A stretch of DNA of 64,000 bases from MWAR01 sp035388825 (lineage in GTDB: Bacteria; Muiribacteriota; Ozemobacteria; Ozemobacterales; Ozemobacteraceae), in NCBI GenBank assembly GCA_035388825.1, contig DAOOQQ010000013.1, positions 23,851-87,850 on the forward strand, in the 5' to 3' direction. The notes under the pieces are model-generated. The model was not told the origin of the DNA. It ran no database searches and was given only the letters and a program-made list of their open reading frames with translations. This document shows positions 17,677 through 28,572 of the stretch, piece after piece. The translations under genes and the position numbers were made by a program. The number at the start of each line of letters is the position of its first letter. The first letter of the stretch is position 1.

Positions 17677-18563
17677 GGGGGCGTTCCCCGATCGGATGGG
17701 CGCTGCAGGGGCAGGTGGATCGTGAAGACGGTCCGGCCGGGTTCGGATGAAACGCCGATGCTGCCGCCGTGCATGGCTTCGATGACGTGCCGGGCGATGG
17801 ACAGTCCCTGGCCGGAGCCGGTTCCCGCCGGTTTGGTCGTGAAGAACGGTTCGAAGATCCGCTGCTGGATGGCCGGGGGGATGCCGGGCCCGTCGTCGGT
17901 CACCGAGATGAGAATGCCGTCCCCGTCCGGCCGGGTGGAAACGGTGATGCGGCCCCGGTCGCCGCCGCCGGCGGTGATCTTTTCGCGGATCGCCTGCGCG
18001 GCATTCACGATCAGATTCAGCAGCGCCTGGTTGATCTCGTCGATCGAGCAGCGCACGAGGGGCAGATCCTGGGCCAGCTCCAGATCGAGATCGGCGTCGT
18101 ATTTCCATTCGTGGCGCGATATTTCAACGGTGTTCTGGATGCCCCGGTTGATGTCCGACATCACCTGGTCGTGCAGCGCCGGGTGGGAAAAATCCTTCAG
18201 CGCCAGGGCGATTTTCGAGACGCGTTCGACCCCCTCGCGGGACTGGTCGATCGCCCGCGGGATCTCGGCTTCGAGCCAGGCCGGGTCGATCGCCCGCTCC
18301 TCGGTCTCGATCGCCTGCCAGGCCGCCGGGGTGACGGCCGCGCCGGTGCGGCAGGCTTCGAGCACCTCGCGATACCGGGTCAGCAGGCGCGACAGGTCGG
18401 CGAAGGCGTTCCCGAGAAATGCAATATTGTTATTGATATACTGCATGGGAGAGTTGATCTCGTGTGCGATGCCGGCCGCGAGCTTTCCCACCGTCGCGAA
18501 TTTGCGCGTAAGCTCATCCGGAACGGGGGCACCGTCGGTCGGTCGTTGCATCGTCATCTTCAT
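17673..18563 (-). CDS. Soluble sensor histidine kinase
   Basis: 296 residues with no membrane segment. The H-box is GIAHEINSPMQY, with the phospho-accepting His near residue 35. The HATPase domain follows with an N-box (NQALLNLIVNAAQAI), G1 box (VTDDGPGIPP), F-box (IFEPFFTTK) and G2 box (GTGSGQGLSIA). There is no input domain, so it probably takes its signal from a partner protein. GGGAGG lies 4 nt before the ATG. It is the first gene of the kinase/HDOD/PP2C operon, and the two receivers downstream are its likely substrates. In-frame ATGs two and four codons later are possible starts. Confidence 0.9.
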   Translation of the reverse strand: MKMTMQRPTDGAPVPDELTRKFATVGKLAAGIAHEINSPMQYINNNIAFLGNAFADLSRLLTRYREVLEACRTGAAVTPAAWQAIETEERAIDPAWLEAEIPRAIDQSREGVERVSKIALALKDFSHPALHDQVMSDINRGIQNTVEISRHEWKYDADLDLELAQDLPLVRCSIDEINQALLNLIVNAAQAIREKITAGGGDRGRITVSTRPDGDGILISVTDDGPGIPPAIQQRIFEPFFTTKPAGTGSGQGLSIARHVIEAMHGGSIGVSSEPGRTVFTIHLPLQRPSDRGTPP

Positions 18564-18737
18564 CCAGCCTCCCGGGCATTATACCAGAACCCTTTGCCGA
18601 GGAATCCGCCCTGTCCCCCCGGGCGCCCAACGGATGAAATACCGCTTCTGAGGCTGATCTGACGCGGCTGCTCTCTTGCGGATTCTCGGGCGGGATGCTA
18701 GAATGCCCCGGATCATTCATCCCCTCCGGAGGAATAC

Positions 18738-20393
18738 GTGGCCAAAAGCCGTCGACGCGCGACCGAACAGGCTTCCCCCGCTCCCGCCCCGCGAACGACG
18801 GGACGGCCGGAGCCGGCGGCCCCGCTTCCACCGGGAGAGGACCAGGCGACGGCGCTCGATCTCCTGCTGCGCGAGATGGCCGTCGACGAGGAGGTCATCC
18901 TCGCGAACTTCGCGTTCGAGCCGGTGATCATCGGCCGTCAGCTCCGCGACAAGCGGTTCACCGTCTCGGATTTCCAGGGCGTCGAGGCGAACCGGGCCCT
19001 ACTCGGCATCTTCCTCGCGACGGTCGAGGCTCAGGAGACGCTGAACCTCGCGAACGTGATGCTGCGCCTCGAAAACGAGCATCGCGCCGGCCGGCCACTG
19101 ATCGACTGGATCGGCCGCGAACGGGTGCAGAAACTCTTCACCTCCCCGTTCGGCGCGCCCGGTGTCTCCATGGTCGAGGACATCGAGCCTGTCGTCGACC
19201 GCATCCGCGACCGCAACGTCCGCGCCCAGGCCCGCCGCCTGATGGTGTTGTATGCCGAGAAGATCGGCCGCTCGTCCGACGACGCCTTCGAGGTGCTCGG
19301 CGGCTGCATCCAGGAGCTGCGCACGCTGTTTCTCCAGGGAAGCGCCGGATACATCCGCGACATCGATGCCCATATCACCGAGATGCGCGACCTGGTCCAG
19401 GAGAACCGCCAGCGGCGCAAGAGCTACATCGGCTACGAAACCGAGTTCCCGATTCTCCAGGAGCGACTCAACGGCATCCAGAAACAGTTCTACCTGGTCA
19501 CCGGCGGGGTGGGCATGGGCAAATCCACCTTCGTGACGCAGCTCGCCTGGGATCTCGTCACCTGCAATCCCGAGCTGACGGTGTTGTATTTCAGCCTCGA
19601 TCTCAATCGCCTCGACATCACCGCGAAGCTGGTCTCTCATGCCGCCGACGTGCCGATCGATTACGTGAAAAACCCGTATCTCGCCAACGTCGTCCATGAG
19701 CAGCGGCGTCAGGACGGCCTGGCGAAGGTGGCCGCGATGCGCGAGCGGCTCCTGATCATCGACGAGGGCAACGGGCGCATCTTCCTCGACGATGTCCGAA
19801 AACTGGTCAAGCGCACCAAGCTCGAACGCGGCGGAGAGCTGGCCGTCATCATCGACCCGATCTTCAAGGTCCACGTCAAAAACGAGCGGATGAGCTTCCA
19901 TGAGAAGTGCAACCTGCTCTCGGCCGAACTCAAGACCATCTCGGCCGTCGAAGGCGTCACGCTCATCGCCACCGCCGGCCTGCCGAAGGCGATCAGCAAC
20001 CGCCGGCCGGTCCGCGAAGACCTCGAGGAGATCATGGGCCTGCTGTACGATCCCTACGTCGTCTTTTTCCTGTACTGTGATTATCTCAACGATTTCGAAA
20101 CCCCCTTCCTCGAGTGGCAGTGGGGGAAGGATAATTTCATGATCCCGATCAGCGAGCTGATGATCGCCAAAAACAAGATGGGCGGCATCAACACCCGCAT
20201 CTTTTTCCGGTACTACGAGTCGTATTCGCGGTTCCGCGAGTGCGCACCGCAGGAGGTCGAGAACTACAACGCCATGATCGAGAACCTCGAAAAGTTCAAG
20301 GAAGTCAAACGCAAGAACCGCGGGCCGTCCCCGGCTTCCGGTTCCTCTTCTGGTGGCGGTGGCCATGCCGGCGGCCGCGAGGACGAGTTCTGA
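18738..20393 (+). CDS. DnaB-like hexameric helicase family ATPase, divergent
   Basis: 551 residues with a GTG start 6 nt after GGAGGA. The N-terminal region resembles the DnaB helical domain (about 35-210). The RecA-like domain has Walker A GGVGMGKST (near residue 256), YFSLDLN in place of DnaB FSLEM, a Walker B-like VIIDPIFKV where DnaB has DYLQL, and ELMIAKNKMGG near the end, equivalent to the KxRxG block of DnaB. The SQLNR segment is replaced by ATAGLPK. The tail is low-complexity Ser/Gly. The motif loss suggests a specialised paralogue rather than the main replicative helicase. TPR and HEAT genes follow at once on the same strand. Confidence 0.75.
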   Translation: MAKSRRRATEQASPAPAPRTTGRPEPAAPLPPGEDQATALDLLLREMAVDEEVILANFAFEPVIIGRQLRDKRFTVSDFQGVEANRALLGIFLATVEAQETLNLANVMLRLENEHRAGRPLIDWIGRERVQKLFTSPFGAPGVSMVEDIEPVVDRIRDRNVRAQARRLMVLYAEKIGRSSDDAFEVLGGCIQELRTLFLQGSAGYIRDIDAHITEMRDLVQENRQRRKSYIGYETEFPILQERLNGIQKQFYLVTGGVGMGKSTFVTQLAWDLVTCNPELTVLYFSLDLNRLDITAKLVSHAADVPIDYVKNPYLANVVHEQRRQDGLAKVAAMRERLLIIDEGNGRIFLDDVRKLVKRTKLERGGELAVIIDPIFKVHVKNERMSFHEKCNLLSAELKTISAVEGVTLIATAGLPKAISNRRPVREDLEEIMGLLYDPYVVFFLYCDYLNDFETPFLEWQWGKDNFMIPISELMIAKNKMGGINTRIFFRYYESYSRFRECAPQEVENYNAMIENLEKFKEVKRKNRGPSPASGSSSGGGGHAGGREDEF

Positions 20394-20396
20394 CGT

Positions 20397-22283
20397 ATGG
20401 AAACCGCCGCCGAGCTTTTCCAGAAGGGGGTCGAGTATCAGGAGCGGGGCCTGATCGACCATGCCATCTCCGAATACAGCCGCGCTCTCGATCTCGAGCC
20501 CGACAGCATCGACGTGCTGATCAACCTGGGCGCCGCGTATCTTCAGAAGGGGCTGCCGGAGCGTTCGATCCAGCTCCTGTCGCGCGTTCTGACGGATCAT
20601 CCCGAGAATGCCCTTGCCCTGTTCAATCTCGGCAAGGCCTACCTCTACAAGGAAGATGCCGAACACGCTCTTGCCGTCTTCGAGCGGGCGCGCGTTGTGC
20701 TTCCCGACGATCTCGCCGTCCGCCGCTCGCTCGTCCAGTCGCTGCTGCTGCTGAACCGGCGTGAGGAAGCGGCGACCCTGCAGCTCGGTATGCTCGACCA
20801 TCTCACCGGGGATGCTCCGGCCCTGCTCGAGCTCGGCCGCATGTTGTACGAGCAGAAACGGTATCCCGAGGCGCTGGATGTGTACCGGCGGGCCGTCACC
20901 GCGGCCGTCGACTCCTCGGCGGCGCTCGAAGGGCTGGTGCGGTGCCAGATCGTGCTCGACATGAAGGACAAGGCGATCACCTCGCTCAAGCGGGCGATGA
21001 TGATCGACCCCCGCAACCCCTCCCTGCATCTGCTGATGGTCGATCTGCTGATCGCCCAAAACGAGGTGGACGCGGCCGTCGACCAGCTCAAGCGCGGCCT
21101 GGAGTTCGATCCGCGGCAGCCGGAACTGCGCGCAAAGCTCGACGAGCTGATGCGCAAGCTTCCCGCCCTGCGCAAGCGGCTCGAGGCGCAGGAGGTCGAG
21201 GCGACGAGCAGCCTGTTCGAGGCGGACGTCTACGATATTCTCGACAATCTCTACGACGGCAAGATGGGCGTGGCCGACGCCCTGACCGCCTTCGGCCGCC
21301 TGCGATCGAAGGACCCCGCCGATCTGTTCGTCGCGGGCGAGATGGCCAACCTGCTGTTCCAGGCCCGCCGATTCGACGATGCGGCGAATATATATGATGA
21401 AATATTCAAGTCGATGCCGCGCGACGTCCGCGCGCGCATCAACCTCGCGAAATCTGTCGCCATGGCGGGCCGGGTTGCGGATGCACGAGCGTTTCTCGAG
21501 GAGTCGCTGCGCGATCAGCCCATGGCGGTCGATCTGGCGCTCTCCCTCGTCGAACTCCATCTGCTCAGCCGCGAGTTCCGCGAGGCGTGGCAGATACTCG
21601 AAAAGCCTCTCGCCGAGCATCCCGACAACACGCATGCCCTGTTCCTGCACGGGTATCTCGGCGTGCGACTCAACGCCTACGACGAGGCGGAGAAGTCGTT
21701 CCGGCGGCTGCTCTCCCTCGCACCGCGCGACGAGGAAACGGCCGTCTGGTTTTCCCGTCTCTGCATCCTGCGCGGCCGGCCGATGGATGCCGCGCCCGTG
21801 TGGGAGACCTTCCAGGACGGCATCGAAAGTCTGGCCGAGCTGGTCACCCTGGTGGAGCTGGCCATGTCGGCCGGCAAGGCGACCGAAGTCAAGACGCTGC
21901 TCCAGCGGATCGGCGAGATCCGGCCCAATTTCCTCGAAGAGCACATTCTCAACGGCAAGGTCTGCCTGTATTCCGGAGACTTTGCCGAGGCGGTGAAGGA
22001 GTTCGACCTCGTTCTCGCCGAGGATCCCGAGAATGCCGAAGCGCTTGCCGCCTCGGCGATGGCGAACCTGGCCCGCAACAAGGTGCCGAAGTTCTGGATG
22101 TGCTGGCAGCGGGCCCTCGACAGCGATGCCCTGTATGCCGTCCTCTCGGCACTGACGGTCTGCCGCGCCCTCAACTTCACCCAGCTCGAGCGCCTGCGTG
22201 CCGAAACGAAACGCATGCTCGAGATCGCGCTGCCCGACCAGGCCGACCGCCAGCGAGTCCTGGCCCTGCTGGCCGTCCTGTGA
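20397..22283 (+). CDS. Tetratricopeptide-repeat protein
   Basis: 628 residues built almost wholly from TPR units. Early repeats are regular: HAISEYSRALDLEPDSIDV, LINLGAAYLQKGLPERSIQL, ALFNLGKAYLYKEDAEHALA. Repeats continue to about residue 600. There is no signal peptide or membrane segment, so it is a cytoplasmic scaffold. It begins 3 nt after the DnaB-like gene and is surely co-transcribed with it, so a shared complex is plausible but is inference. The codons at 21387-21396 (Asn-Ile-Tyr-Asp) form one of the AT islands in otherwise GC-rich sequence. Confidence 0.85.
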   Translation: METAAELFQKGVEYQERGLIDHAISEYSRALDLEPDSIDVLINLGAAYLQKGLPERSIQLLSRVLTDHPENALALFNLGKAYLYKEDAEHALAVFERARVVLPDDLAVRRSLVQSLLLLNRREEAATLQLGMLDHLTGDAPALLELGRMLYEQKRYPEALDVYRRAVTAAVDSSAALEGLVRCQIVLDMKDKAITSLKRAMMIDPRNPSLHLLMVDLLIAQNEVDAAVDQLKRGLEFDPRQPELRAKLDELMRKLPALRKRLEAQEVEATSSLFEADVYDILDNLYDGKMGVADALTAFGRLRSKDPADLFVAGEMANLLFQARRFDDAANIYDEIFKSMPRDVRARINLAKSVAMAGRVADARAFLEESLRDQPMAVDLALSLVELHLLSREFREAWQILEKPLAEHPDNTHALFLHGYLGVRLNAYDEAEKSFRRLLSLAPRDEETAVWFSRLCILRGRPMDAAPVWETFQDGIESLAELVTLVELAMSAGKATEVKTLLQRIGEIRPNFLEEHILNGKVCLYSGDFAEAVKEFDLVLAEDPENAEALAASAMANLARNKVPKFWMCWQRALDSDALYAVLSALTVCRALNFTQLERLRAETKRMLEIALPDQADRQRVLALLAVL

Positions 22284-22321
22284 CCGGCCCTGCTGCCCAT
22301 ACGTAAGGAGAGCGTCCACCC

Positions 22322-23761
22322 ATGCCCGACCGTCACCCTGATGCCCCGACCACCCCTCTCAATCGCGATCTCCGGCGGCTGCGCAGCCGCGTGCGCCGGT
22401 TGGGACGCGTTCCCGAGGCGAAACTGGACGATGCGATCTGCGATGTCATCGACCTGAAGGGACTCTCGGTCGCGGTGCTCCTCGCCGGGATGCCCGGCCT
22501 CGAGCCCGAGCGGCAGAAGCGGGTTGCGGTGAAGATCGAGGATTTCCTCTTCTTCCATCCCGGACGGGGCCGGAAACTCCTGCCGAGACTTCTCCAGACG
22601 ATCGGCCGGTGCGATCCCGCGTGCCATCGGCATCTCGTCTCGGCCTTCGCCGACGTGGCGAACCGTGCCGGAACGCGCCGCCGGACCGACGTGCCGGTTC
22701 CCGCCGCCGAGGCCGCCGCGATGCTTGCCGGAGAAGTCGATCTGGTGCGCCAGGGCAAGGCCGTCGAGATCCTCGCGATGGGGCATGATCCCGTCCATAT
22801 TCCCGCCATCCTCGACGTGATGAAGCGGGCGTTGAAAAATATCGATCAGTATGCCGGGTTCCATTTCATCGAAACGGCGCTGTTCGCCCTGCGCCAGATC
22901 GGCGGCGACAGCGTTCTCCGGCTGATGGTGAACCCTTCCGCGCCCGCCATCCATACCCAATTCCGTCTCGAGTGGCAGAACCGCTCTCCCGAATTGGCAA
23001 AAGCCGCTCTGAATGCGATTCTGGCCCTGGGCGAGGATTTCGCCGGCCTGATTCTCAAGGTCGTCGATCTCGCCGAGTTCAACCTGCCGTTCCTCGCGAT
23101 GATCCAGGAAGGCATGAATCACCCCGACAAATGGGTGCGCCAGATGGCGGTCGAGTCGATGTCGAAGATCGCCGACGCCGCTTCCCCGGAACAACTTGGC
23201 CGCATGCTGAATGACCCGGCCCCCGAGGTGCGCCTGATGGCCGTCTCGTCGCTGGGCGGCTGCCCCGCCGACCGGACCGGGACGATCCTCGCCGAAATCG
23301 CCGGCCGCGAGCAGGAAACCTACGAGATCCGCATGAACGCCCTGTATGCGCTGTTCTCCCAGAAAAACCGCGCCGAGCTCGAGAAGCTCGCCGCCAGCAC
23401 GACGCGGTTCGTCGCCCTCCATGCGACGGGCCTGGCCTCGATGCTGCAGAAGCGGGAAGACGGGCTCGAGCGGCTTCTCGAAACCCTCGGCAGCCGGTCG
23501 CCGGAGGAGTTGAAGGATATGGCTCACTATATCCTCGAGCTCGCCCGGCCCGAGGACGTCGCAAAGCTCCTCGAGGCCCGCAAACGCCTGCGGGACGAGC
23601 CGCGCGCCGATGCCTTCTTCGCGATTCTCCGGCTGTTCCTCGAGCAGCGCCGAGGTCCCGCGCTCGACAAGGCGCTTGCCGGTCTGCCGGAGTCCGAGCG
23701 GCGGGCCCTGAATGTGCTCGAAACCGGCGTCTTCGGCAGTGCCGCGGCCAGGACCCACTGA
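22322..23761 (+). CDS. HEAT-repeat protein
   Basis: 479 residues of helical repeats. HEAT-type units with the typical D-x-x-x-x-V-R core are seen at HPDKWVRQMAVESMSKIA and DPAPEVRLMAVSSLGG (about residues 265-315). Several FLAMIQ-, LFALRQIG- and ALFSQ-type helices flank them. No signal peptide or catalytic motif. AAGGAGAG precedes the ATG by about 10 nt. It is the third gene of the DnaB-like/TPR/HEAT unit, which suggests a scaffold or adaptor role. Three other HEAT or TPR proteins occur in the window, so such repeats are common in this genome. Confidence 0.8.
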   Translation: MPDRHPDAPTTPLNRDLRRLRSRVRRLGRVPEAKLDDAICDVIDLKGLSVAVLLAGMPGLEPERQKRVAVKIEDFLFFHPGRGRKLLPRLLQTIGRCDPACHRHLVSAFADVANRAGTRRRTDVPVPAAEAAAMLAGEVDLVRQGKAVEILAMGHDPVHIPAILDVMKRALKNIDQYAGFHFIETALFALRQIGGDSVLRLMVNPSAPAIHTQFRLEWQNRSPELAKAALNAILALGEDFAGLILKVVDLAEFNLPFLAMIQEGMNHPDKWVRQMAVESMSKIADAASPEQLGRMLNDPAPEVRLMAVSSLGGCPADRTGTILAEIAGREQETYEIRMNALYALFSQKNRAELEKLAASTTRFVALHATGLASMLQKREDGLERLLETLGSRSPEELKDMAHYILELARPEDVAKLLEARKRLRDEPRADAFFAILRLFLEQRRGPALDKALAGLPESERRALNVLETGVFGSAAARTH

Positions 23762-23812
23762 GCGCGAATCTTCCGGCCCGTTCCCGTCCGTGGATTCACG
23801 GGAGGCTTGCGC

Positions 23813-24208
23813 ATGAGGTTGCTGGACCGTTTTTCCCTGGTGATTTCCCTGTCGGGGCTCCTGGCCGGCCTGGGGTGTGGGTTCAGTGCCGGCGGCGATG
23901 CCGAGGGGCCTGCCCTGCTCGTCCAGAGCGGAACGATTACCGGCCGCGTGCTGGACAACGGCCTCGTCGCCTCGGTCCGTGCCGCCGCCCCGATGGGCAA
24001 TCTTATCGTCTCGACGTGGGGCTCGATGATCTCAAAAAAAGCCCGGCAGAATTTCGGCACGACCTGGACGGGTGTCGTCACCGGCGCTGCCTTCCGGTTC
24101 ATCGAACATGTGCCGTCTGCCGGGTATGCTCAGCCGTTCACGACGCTTTCGATCGAAGATCCCGGCACCGGGAGCTTCACCTTCTCCATCACGCGGATCA
24201 GGAACTAG
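23813..24208 (+). CDS. Small exported protein of unknown function
   Basis: 131 residues with an N-terminal hydrophobic segment (residues 8-22) ending LAGLGCGF. This looks like an export signal, possibly a poor lipobox (the Cys is preceded by Gly-Leu-Gly rather than Leu-x-Gly). The rest is Gly/Ser/Thr-rich with beta character. The start is placed at 23813 because GGAGG at 23801-23805 gives 7-nt spacing; a TTG two codons earlier is in frame. The last 4 nt overlap the end of the convergent amidase gene. No family recognised. Confidence 0.55.
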   Translation: MRLLDRFSLVISLSGLLAGLGCGFSAGGDAEGPALLVQSGTITGRVLDNGLVASVRAAAPMGNLIVSTWGSMISKKARQNFGTTWTGVVTGAAFRFIEHVPSAGYAQPFTTLSIEDPGTGSFTFSITRIRN

Positions 24209-24930
24209 AGACCGCCGGGAGAGCTCGCTTCATCGGGAAACAGGGTTCTCAGAACAGACGCTGCGATGGATTCGACAAGGAACTCTCGTGTCGAGGTTGA
24301 CAGAATAATTTCTACATCGCGCGGGTTGTCCAGGTATCCCAGCTCGATCGTGACGACGGGAACGCGACTGAATATCGAACCCGTCAGGGCCCCCTGCCGG
24401 GCGCCGATGGCCGTCTGTCGGTCGGTGCGAAGGTTTACCGGATATCGTTCCCCGAGACGTTGCCCGAGAGCCTGCTTCAGCCTGTTCGCCAGAATGGCAC
24501 TCGCCGAGCAGACATTGTCCGGGGGCCCATGGTGTTCCCGGAGTTTTCCGGGAGCGGCCGGATAATACAGGGTCATTCCATGCCCTTTCCCGCTGTCGCA
24601 ATGAATACGCAGCAGCAGGGAAGCGGAGGCGGCGTTGGCGAGTTCCGCCCGGCGCCGGTTCGTGACCGTTTCCGAGGCAGACCGTTTTGTGAGCAGGCAT
24701 TCGACACGGGTATCCGAGGCGATGAGCTCGATCAGGCGGGATGACACCGCCCAGTTGATATCGACCTCCCTGACACCCTCACGTGTTTGAGCGCCAATCC
24801 CGTTTTCCGATGGATGCCCCGGATCAATGACGAGAACATCCCGACCAGAGCAAGGAAAAGCTAAAATTAGATAGAATATTGATAATATCAATGTTTTTGG
24901 AATGATAATAACGCTAGTGTGATTGTTCAT
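24205..24930 (-). CDS. N-acetylmuramoyl-L-alanine amidase (Amidase_3)
   Basis: 241 residues: an AT-rich-coded signal peptide (about 1-30) and one zinc amidase domain. Zinc ligands and catalytic residues are visible: DPGH (His near 39), the Glu in REVDIN, RIHCDS (His near 109), and the catalytic Glu in TIELGYLDN. It would cleave the amide between muramic acid and L-Ala in the periplasm during cell separation. No AMIN or LysM targeting domain is present, so it is a minimal form. The first 30 codons are far richer in A/T than the rest. It overlaps the convergent gene at 23813 by 4 nt. Confidence 0.9.
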   Translation of the reverse strand: MNNHTSVIIIPKTLILSIFYLILAFPCSGRDVLVIDPGHPSENGIGAQTREGVREVDINWAVSSRLIELIASDTRVECLLTKRSASETVTNRRRAELANAASASLLLRIHCDSGKGHGMTLYYPAAPGKLREHHGPPDNVCSASAILANRLKQALGQRLGERYPVNLRTDRQTAIGARQGALTGSIFSRVPVVTIELGYLDNPRDVEIILSTSTREFLVESIAASVLRTLFPDEASSPGGL

Positions 24931-25337
24931 GATGGTGAGAAACTTCCCTGGCCCCCTTTAGGAAATCTTAGCAGGTGCGGGGCGTTGGTGTGAGCGCTTT
25001 TCCAGGAGATATTGAGTCGGCGCCAGCGCTGTTCACAAGGATCTTTCGGCGCTGCCCGATTGAGGATTTTCGTTCGCCTGCCCGGGCTGCCGCAGGGATG
25101 AACTTCGCATGTTGCCGTCGATAGACTGTTTACCGGCTGCCCCGCGGGCGTCAGATAAAGGCGGTGTCGAAGGTGAAGCGGTCCGCATGGCATTGGCGGT
25201 GTTTTTTCACGCGCATCGGCAGTCTCTCGCTCGCGCTTTCCGGATGTTACGGTGGGTCGGCGAGCATCCATGCGAATCGCAAGGTCAGAAGAGAAAGAGA
25301 GCAAAAAGAAAAACAATCATTATATTGATAAATAGAT
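24931..25337. other. Intergenic region without a supported gene
   Basis: 407 nt between two minus-strand genes (amidase and wecB). Open frames exist but read as low-complexity Arg/Ser/Pro protein and have no good ribosome site. The right end (25305-25350) is an AT island ending in the palindrome GATAATATTATC at the 3' end of wecB. A promoter for the amidase is expected here, but no convincing -35/-10 pair could be identified. Confidence 0.5.
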
Positions 25338-26444
25338 TTATTTGCAGATAATATTATCAATAATTGCTCTTGAGGCGGTTCCGTCGCCATAGGGGTTGGG
25401 GTTTTTAATCATGTTTTGATAATGAAGGGCGTCGGTCAGGAGCTTTCTGGCTTCTTCGAAGATTGTTTCGGTGACGGTTCCGACGAGTTTCAGGCAGCCG
25501 CTCTCGATGCCTTCGGGCCGCTCGGTGTGGTCACGAAGCACCAGGACGGGCTTTTTCAGCGACGGGGCTTCCTCCTGAACGCCGCCGGAATCCGAGAGGA
25601 TGATCGTGGCGGCCTGCATGGCGTGGATGAAATCGAGATAGCCCAGGGGCGCAACCAGGTGAATGCGCGGGTGATTCCCGAGCTGACGGGCCACCTCTGC
25701 CCGCACGTTCGGGTTCGGATGCACCGGAAACAGGATGCGGACGTCGGGGAACGCTTCCACCAGTTGCAGAAACGCCTGGAAAACTCGTCGGTGCGGCTCG
25801 CCGAAGCTTTCCCGGCGGTGGGTTGTCACGAGAACCAGCCGGCCGGGTGCCGAAAGCATCGGGGCGAGGTCGGCCGGGGCTTCATACGGCATTTCGAGCG
25901 CCCACAGAAGGGCGTCGATGACGGTGTTTCCGGTGACGATGATCTTTTCCGCCGGGATGCCTTCCGCCAGGAGATTGTTTTTCGCCCGCGGGGTCGGGGG
26001 AAAGTGAAGATCGGCGAGGGCGCCCGCCAGCCGGCGGTTCATCTCCTCGGGGTAGGGGCTCAGTTTGTCATGGGTGCGCAGGCCCGCCTCGACATGGGCG
26101 ACGCGGGTTTTCGTGTAATACCCGGCGAGAGCGCCCAGAAACGCGGTTGTCGTGTCGCCCTGGACGAGGATCGCGTCGAACCGCCGCTCGCGCAGCACGG
26201 CCTCGAGGCCTTCGAGAATCTTCGCCGAGACCGAGAACAGTGTCTGGTTCGGCTGCATCACGGCCAGGTCGATGTCGGGCCGGATGCCGAACAGGTCGAA
26301 CATCTCGGCAGCCATTTCCCGGTGCTGGCCGGTATGGAGAACGGTGGCCGTCACGCCGCTTCGGGAGCGGGCTTCCCGGATGACCGGGGCGAGTTTCACG
26401 ACTTCGGGGCGGGTTCCGAGAATGAACAGCAGGTTCGTCGTCAT
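25338..26444 (-). CDS. wecB: UDP-N-acetylglucosamine 2-epimerase (non-hydrolysing)
   Basis: Interconverts UDP-GlcNAc and UDP-ManNAc for surface glycans. 368 residues, as expected. Diagnostic segments are LGTRPEVVKLAPVI at the N-terminus, LVQGDTTTAFLGALAGYY, AHVEAGLRT, TTHRRESFG, and the UDP-binding SDSGGVQEEAP followed by RDHTERPEG. It differs from the hydrolysing epimerase at 8766-9938 and is not in the polysaccharide locus. It lies 60 nt downstream of ftsH on the same strand and may be read from the ftsH transcript. Confidence 0.95.
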   Translation of the reverse strand: MTTNLLFILGTRPEVVKLAPVIREARSRSGVTATVLHTGQHREMAAEMFDLFGIRPDIDLAVMQPNQTLFSVSAKILEGLEAVLRERRFDAILVQGDTTTAFLGALAGYYTKTRVAHVEAGLRTHDKLSPYPEEMNRRLAGALADLHFPPTPRAKNNLLAEGIPAEKIIVTGNTVIDALLWALEMPYEAPADLAPMLSAPGRLVLVTTHRRESFGEPHRRVFQAFLQLVEAFPDVRILFPVHPNPNVRAEVARQLGNHPRIHLVAPLGYLDFIHAMQAATIILSDSGGVQEEAPSLKKPVLVLRDHTERPEGIESGCLKLVGTVTETIFEEARKLLTDALHYQNMIKNPNPYGDGTASRAIIDNIICK

Positions 26445-26504
26445 GGGTACGTCATCCTCTGACGCGCAGCCTCACGGCGGTGCGCGTGGTCGTTCCGCGC
26501 CGGG

Positions 26505-28466
<1,962 letters not shown>

Positions 28467-28572
28467 GCGTGGATCCTGTGCTGCGTGCAAATCGGCCGCA
28501 ACCGCGGCCGTTATTCATCCATGGTATCACAGAGAGATACGGGGGGCAATCTTTCCCCGGTGCGGGATGCCC

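Noticed and set aside
18999..22319. Open frame of about 1,100 codons on the minus strand
   Set aside because: It runs antisense to two clear genes (DnaB-like and TPR), has no start signal and its sequence mirrors their codon structure; a product of high GC.
24927..25316. Minus-strand frame between wecB and the amidase
   Set aside because: Low-complexity Arg/Ser/Pro product, no ribosome site and no recognisable motif.
25338..26444. wecB as a duplicate of the epimerase at 8766
   Set aside because: Different families of the same fold: this one has the non-hydrolysing signature (GGVQEEAP), the other the hydrolysing one.
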